Positions 60,214-64,000 of a stretch of 64,000 nucleotides of DNA are shown here, piece after piece (positions within the stretch are counted from its first letter, which is position 1; each line of letters begins with the position of its first letter). The notes under the pieces are model-generated. The model was given only the letters and a program-made list of their open reading frames with translations. It was not told the DNA's origin and made no database searches. The translations under genes were made by a program, and so were the position numbers. The stretch is from Bordetella genomosp. 11 (lineage in GTDB: Bacteria; Pseudomonadota; Gammaproteobacteria; Burkholderiales; Burkholderiaceae_B), in the NCBI RefSeq assembly GCF_002261215.1, contig NZ_NEVS01000004.1:4749374-4813373 (forward strand). The letters run 5' to 3'.

Positions 60214-61029
60214 ATGGCTACGATTTCATCCTCTATATACGAGCTCGCGGGACCGGCTCCGGCGCCGCCTTCCGGCCAGCGTCTACAGGGTCGGGTTTGC
60301 CTGGTCGTGGGGGGCACCAGCGGCATCGGGCGCGCTACGGCCTTGCGCATGGCGGCGGAAGGCGCGGCGGCGGTGGTCGTGACTGGCCGGCGCGAGCCGC
60401 TTGGGCGGGAACTGGCCGCCGAAATCGGCCAGATGGGGACGGACGGGGTGTTCATCGCCGCCGATGCGACGGCGGACGCGGAGCTCGCTGCCGCGATAGT
60501 GCAAGTGATGCAACGCTTCGGGCGCCTGGATGCGGTATTCAACAACGCCGGCTACCAGGAGCGGCGCGCGCCGCTGGCCGAGCAGACCGACGAGGTCTAC
60601 GCCCAGGTGTTCGACACGAATGTCCGAGCCGTCTTCAATGCCATGCGCCATGAGATCCCGGCGCTTCTGGCCTCCGGCGGAGGCAGCATCGTCAACAATA
60701 CGAGCGTCAGCGGGATACGCAACCCCAATCCCGGCCTGTCCATCTACGGTGCTTCCAAGGCAGCGGCGAACGCGCTGACGCGCGCGGCGGCCATGGAGTA
60801 TGCGCCGCAAGGCATACGCATCAATGCCGTCGCACCCGGGCGGGTGGTGACGGATATGATGCTTGGCTCCGGCATCGCCGATATGAGCGCCGTGAAGGCC
60901 GGGCTGCCTTTGCGGCGCATGGGACATCCGGAGGAGGTCGCCGCCGCCGTGGCGTGGCTGATGTCGGCCGAGGCGAGTTATGTGGTGGGCCATATCCTGG
61001 CCGCGGATGGCGGATTCCTGGCGGGCTGA
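60214..61029 (+). CDS. short-chain dehydrogenase/reductase
   Basis: The 271-aa product starts MATISSSIYELAGPAPAPPS. The cofactor motif GGTSGIGRA (about 33-41), NNAG, the active-site pattern YGASKAAAN and APGRVVTDM define a classical SDR. The ATG at 60214 is preceded by GGAGG. It is convergent with a LysR gene. The substrate is unknown. Confidence 0.92.
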   Translation: MATISSSIYELAGPAPAPPSGQRLQGRVCLVVGGTSGIGRATALRMAAEGAAAVVVTGRREPLGRELAAEIGQMGTDGVFIAADATADAELAAAIVQVMQRFGRLDAVFNNAGYQERRAPLAEQTDEVYAQVFDTNVRAVFNAMRHEIPALLASGGGSIVNNTSVSGIRNPNPGLSIYGASKAAANALTRAAAMEYAPQGIRINAVAPGRVVTDMMLGSGIADMSAVKAGLPLRRMGHPEEVAAAVAWLMSAEASYVVGHILAADGGFLAG

Positions 61030-61047
61030 GACCGCCTCGCGGCTGGT

Positions 61048-61971
61048 TCATCCCTGCACGTTGGTAGCCCAGGGCTCCGCGTTCAGGCGCCCGGCCAGAT
61101 AATCGATCAGCGCCTGCACCCGCGCGGGCCGCCTGCGCCCGGGTGGCGTGACGATATGCAGGGCGATGCCCTCCACCTGCCAATCGTCCATGGCGGTTTC
61201 CAGGGCGCCCGATCGCAAGTCTTCCCACACCAGGAATTCCGGCTGCAGCGCGAGCCCCAGGCCGGCGCGCAATGCCGGCGTCAGGGCCTCGGCGTTGTTC
61301 ACGTTGAGCTGCACCGGCAAGGCCTGGGAAAACTCGCCGTGCGTGTCATGCCGGAATCGCCAGCTGGCGCCGCTGCGGGCATACATGTACTGCAAGGCGG
61401 TGTGCTGGGCCAGGTCCCGGGGGTGCCGGGGCCGTCCCGCACGCTTGAAGTAGCCTGGCGCGCCTACCAGCAGGATGCGCACGGAGCACAGGCGGCGCGC
61501 GAGCAGGGCGGAATCCACAAGGTTGGATATCCGCAGCGCAAGGTCGAAGCGTTCGGAGACCAGGTCCACCTGCTTGTCGTTGAACTCGATCTCCAGGCCC
61601 ACGTCGGGATGGGCCTGCATGAACGGCGGCAGCATCGGGGCCAGGTGCGTAACGCCGAACGACATGGGCGCGGTCAGCCTGATTTTTCCGTGCAGGATGT
61701 TCGATTGTTCGGTGACCTCGGCTTCGACGGCCTCGCCTTCTTCCAGGATGCGCGCGGCGCGCTCCAGCGCGGCATAGCCGGATTCGGTCAGCGACATGCT
61801 GCGCGAAGTGCGATGGAACAAGGTCGTTTTCATACGGGTTTCCAGGCGCGTGATCGTCTTGGAAACCGTGGCTTGCGATAAGGAAAATTCGGCCGCCGCC
61901 TTGGCGAATGAACCTGTCTCGGCGACCTTGGCGAAGATCGCCCATCCCTCGAGATCCGGCAGCTTATTCAT
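61048..61971 (-). CDS. LysR-family transcriptional regulator
   Basis: The 307-aa product starts MNKLPDLEGWAIFAKVAETG. The HTH (GSFAKAAAEFSLSQATVSKT) and the LysR effector domain are complete; it belongs to the CrgA/DmlR-like group. It diverges from the cysteine hydrolase-pirin pair (270-nt gap), which it probably controls, and may also affect the SDR. The ATG at 61971 is favoured over an upstream start. Confidence 0.92.
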   Translation of the reverse strand: MNKLPDLEGWAIFAKVAETGSFAKAAAEFSLSQATVSKTITRLETRMKTTLFHRTSRSMSLTESGYAALERAARILEEGEAVEAEVTEQSNILHGKIRLTAPMSFGVTHLAPMLPPFMQAHPDVGLEIEFNDKQVDLVSERFDLALRISNLVDSALLARRLCSVRILLVGAPGYFKRAGRPRHPRDLAQHTALQYMYARSGASWRFRHDTHGEFSQALPVQLNVNNAEALTPALRAGLGLALQPEFLVWEDLRSGALETAMDDWQVEGIALHIVTPPGRRRPARVQALIDYLAGRLNAEPWATNVQG

Positions 61972-62241
61972 GTGTAGTCCCGCGAAAAGTCGGCTCGATG
62001 ATAGCGGCCGCCCAGGGTCCGGACAAGCCGCGATCATGCATAAAACGGAAAGGATGGAATTCCGTTCGGCTGGTTCTCAGGGTCGGCGTGCATCCCTAAT
62101 ATGCCGATACCGACAGACGACATGCAGGCAGCACAAAACGGCGCGGCCTGTACGACTGATCGGTGCCAGCCAGTACGGCTTGGCCCTGTGTCGAATTTTT
62201 CCGAATATCCACCGATTGCATCCTTGAAAGAGAGCCCAGCC

Positions 62242-62925
62242 ATGTCGAACAAACACCTCGAAGTCCTGACCCCCCAGAACAGCCAGATCATCTTCATCGA
62301 CCAGCAACCGCAGATGGCCTTCGGCGTTCAATCGATCGATCGCCAGACGTTGAAGAACAATGTGGTGGGCCTGGCAAAAGCCGCGCGCACGTTCAATATC
62401 CCGACCACCATCACGACCGTGGAGACCGACGGTTTTTCGGGCAACACCTATCCGGAACTGCTGGCCGTCTTCCCGGAGAACAAGATCCTGGAGCGCACGT
62501 CGATGAACTCCTGGGACGACCAGAATGTGCGCGACGCACTGGCCGCGAACGGCCGCAAGAAGATCGTCGTCGCCGGTTTGTGGACCGAAGTCTGCAACAC
62601 CACCTTCGCCCTGTGCGCGATGCTGGAAGGCGACTACGAGATCTACATGGTGGCCGATGCCTCCGGCGGTACCTCGCTGGACGCCCACAAGTACGCCATG
62701 GACCGCATGGTGCAGGCCGGCGTGGTGCCGGTGACCTGGCAGCAGGTCATGCTGGAATGGCAGCGCGATTGGGCCCGCCAGGAAACCTATGACGCCGTGA
62801 CGTCCATCGCCAAGGAGCACTCGGGTGCCTATGGCATGGGCATCGATTACGCCGTCACGCATGTTCATAAGCTGGCCGAGCGCGTCAAGCATGGCGAACG
62901 CATCGGCCCCAATCCCGCCAAATAA
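62242..62925 (+). CDS. isochorismatase-family cysteine hydrolase (YcaC-like)
   Basis: The 227-aa product starts MSNKHLEVLTPQNSQIIFID. The catalytic Asp (D20 in IIFIDQQPQM) and Cys (C118 in GLWTEVCNTTFAL) are present, as in YcaC-like hydrolases. The natural substrate of this subgroup is unsettled. It is followed after 28 nt by a pirin gene and diverges from a LysR gene, a common proteobacterial trio. Confidence 0.9.
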   Translation: MSNKHLEVLTPQNSQIIFIDQQPQMAFGVQSIDRQTLKNNVVGLAKAARTFNIPTTITTVETDGFSGNTYPELLAVFPENKILERTSMNSWDDQNVRDALAANGRKKIVVAGLWTEVCNTTFALCAMLEGDYEIYMVADASGGTSLDAHKYAMDRMVQAGVVPVTWQQVMLEWQRDWARQETYDAVTSIAKEHSGAYGMGIDYAVTHVHKLAERVKHGERIGPNPAK

Positions 62926-62953
62926 GGCGGACACCGCTCTTTACGAGGCCATC

Positions 62954-63658
62954 ATGATCGAGCGCCGCGCCCTTCCCAACCTTCAGGCCGCCGGTCGCGG
63001 CCGATCCGGCGCGAGGCCGGGCTTTCCGCCGGCGGAAAGCCCGCTGCCGGTGCGGGCGGGCTGGGGGGCGCTGCGCGCGTGGCGCGACGAAACGATCGCG
63101 CCAGGCGCGGGATCTGCCGCCGTGACGCAGACGGACGTGGAGATCATCACTTGTGTCCGCGAAGGTGTCCTGACGCACGAGGACGACCTGGGGAACCGCG
63201 GCCGCGCGCGGGCCGGAGACGTGCAGGTGATGAGCGCGGGCAGTGGCCTGACCTATGCCGAGTTCAATATGGAAAGCGAGCCCGCGCGTGTCCTGCGGGT
63301 CTGGATCGAGCCGGACCAGCGCGGGTCGCTGCCCAGTTGGGGGAGGAAGTCCTTTCCCTGTGCGGAAGGCGGGGGCGGCTTCGTGACGCTGGCGAGCGGT
63401 ATCGGCGGCGACGACGACGCGCTGCCGATACGCGGCGATGCGCGTGTGCTGGCCGTGGCGCTGAAAGCGGGCGAGACCGCGACATATCGGTTCGCGCAGG
63501 GCGCGCGCCGCGGATTTCTCGTGGCATCCAAAGGGCGGCTGAACGTCAACGATGTGCGGATCGAACCCGGGACCGGCGCCGCGATCCGCAATGAGACGGA
63601 TGTACGCGTGACCGCTCTGGACGATGCCGAGGCATTGTTGGTCGATACCCGTGCGTGA
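62954..63658 (+). CDS. pirin-family protein lacking most metal ligands
   Basis: The 234-aa product starts MIERRALPNLQAAGRGRSGA and has the bicupin pirin core (EGVLTHEDDLGN, GDVQVMSAGSGLTYAEFN). In YhhW-type pirins the metal is held by HPH, H and E. Here the aligned residues are TQT (58-60), Y101 and E103, so three of four ligands are missing. It probably cannot bind iron in the usual way. It is cotranscribed with the upstream cysteine hydrolase. Confidence 0.85.
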   Translation: MIERRALPNLQAAGRGRSGARPGFPPAESPLPVRAGWGALRAWRDETIAPGAGSAAVTQTDVEIITCVREGVLTHEDDLGNRGRARAGDVQVMSAGSGLTYAEFNMESEPARVLRVWIEPDQRGSLPSWGRKSFPCAEGGGGFVTLASGIGGDDDALPIRGDARVLAVALKAGETATYRFAQGARRGFLVASKGRLNVNDVRIEPGTGAAIRNETDVRVTALDDAEALLVDTRA

Positions 63659-63665
63659 GCGCCGG

Positions 63666-63878
63666 GGCAATAGCCGCTGTTTATGAATTCAATAGTCGGC
63701 GTAATGGAATAGTCGAGGATTGCTGCGGAAAATGGAAAGATGAATTTCGGTTATGCGGGTTTATCCCTAGGTCCTGGAAGCGCAGAATGCGTTTCATCGG
63801 GAACAGCAACGGACATCGCGAACTTCCCAACTGAACGAAATCGCGATGTACGGCCCGGACCACTTAACCAGGACTAGG
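63666..63878 (+). repeat. 213-bp direct repeat, copy 2
   Basis: This is a nearly exact copy of 59159-59371 (differences include GAAATAG/GGAATAG and TTGGAC/CTGGAA). It begins 7 nt after the pirin stop. Where copy 1 runs into an exported-protein gene, this copy is cut by an IS5-type element. Confidence 0.95.
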
Positions 63879-64000
63879 GTGTGTTAACAATCAAGCCAAC
63901 CAGATATAGGCACAAGCGAGACTGAGCATGCCAAAGAAGTTACGCGCCAGTTTTTCGTATCGCGTGGCGATGCGGCGAAACTGCTTGAGACGACCGAAGA
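63878..64000 (-). mobile_element. IS5-family insertion sequence (right end, incomplete)
   Basis: The sequence changes abruptly after CTAGG to GTGTGTTAACAATC, and the minus strand then codes the C-terminus of an IS5-type transposase. The insertion point lies in a CTAG context, a common IS5-family target. The rest of the element is beyond the window. Confidence 0.8.
63891..64000 (-). CDS. IS5-family transposase, C-terminal fragment (window edge)
   Basis: The minus strand reads FGRLKQFRRIATRYEKLARN then FFGMLSLACAYIWLA and a TGA stop. RRIATRYEKLARNF is the hallmark C-terminal DDE-region helix of IS5-type transposases. Only 36 codons are in the window. Confidence 0.88.
   Translation of the reverse strand, partial: FGRLKQFRRIATRYEKLARNFFGMLSLACAYIWLA

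Overview
The window is a chromosomal segment of a high-GC betaproteobacterium. Gene order and protein sequences point to Bordetella or a close Alcaligenaceae relative: mnmG-rsmG-parA-GNAT-parB lies next to the replication-origin region, tufB lies among tRNA genes upstream of secE-nusG-rplKAJL-rpoB, and rpmH-rnpA-yidD-yidC diverges from dnaA-dnaN-gyrB. The genus is an inference from gene order and protein resemblance; no search was run.

Layout. 1-6333 (minus strand): tRNA-Tyr/Gly/Thr, tuf, tRNA-Trp, secE, nusG, rplK, rplA, rplJ, rplL and the first 163 codons of rpoB, with a strong promoter in front of tRNA-Tyr. 6488-12507: a catabolic cluster (iron alcohol dehydrogenase, aldehyde dehydrogenase, PuuA-like glutamine synthetase, divergent DeoR regulator, asparaginase). 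12500-17669: parB, a GNAT gene, parA, rsmG, mnmG. 17670-23315: the origin neighbourhood, with long non-coding stretches that hold four parS sites, DnaA boxes, and two direct copies of an AT-rich element next to a consensus DnaA box. cspA and a class I aminotransferase sit inside it.

23316-31024: a small repeat-bearing exported protein, MarR/MATE, nitroreductase, MFS/AraC, a protein with two LysM/FimV-like repeats, and mnmE. 31131-38863: a seven-gene operon with a complete dipeptide-type ABC importer, an N-formylglutamate amidohydrolase-family enzyme and an M20D amidohydrolase, probably for uptake and deacylation of N-acylated amino acids or peptides. 39128-46266: HxlR/NmrA pair, then a LysR-led operon (MmgE/PrpD, ADP-forming acyl-CoA synthetase, acyl-CoA dehydrogenase). 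46289-54440: yidC, yidD, rnpA, rpmH, then dnaA, dnaN, gyrB.

54441-59158 is an accessory island of visibly lower GC. It holds an IS3-type orfA fragment fused to a truncated DCL/DUF3223 gene, then an apparent operon of unrecognised genes (553-aa helical protein, 75-aa ORF, 369-aa protein with a helix-hairpin-helix glycosylase-like motif), and a divergent 95-aa gene. This is the best candidate for an undescribed system, possibly defence. 59159-64000: a 213-bp direct repeat (about 98 percent identical) flanks a small exported-protein gene, an SDR, a LysR, a cysteine hydrolase and an unusual pirin. The second repeat copy is interrupted by an IS5-family element that runs off the window.
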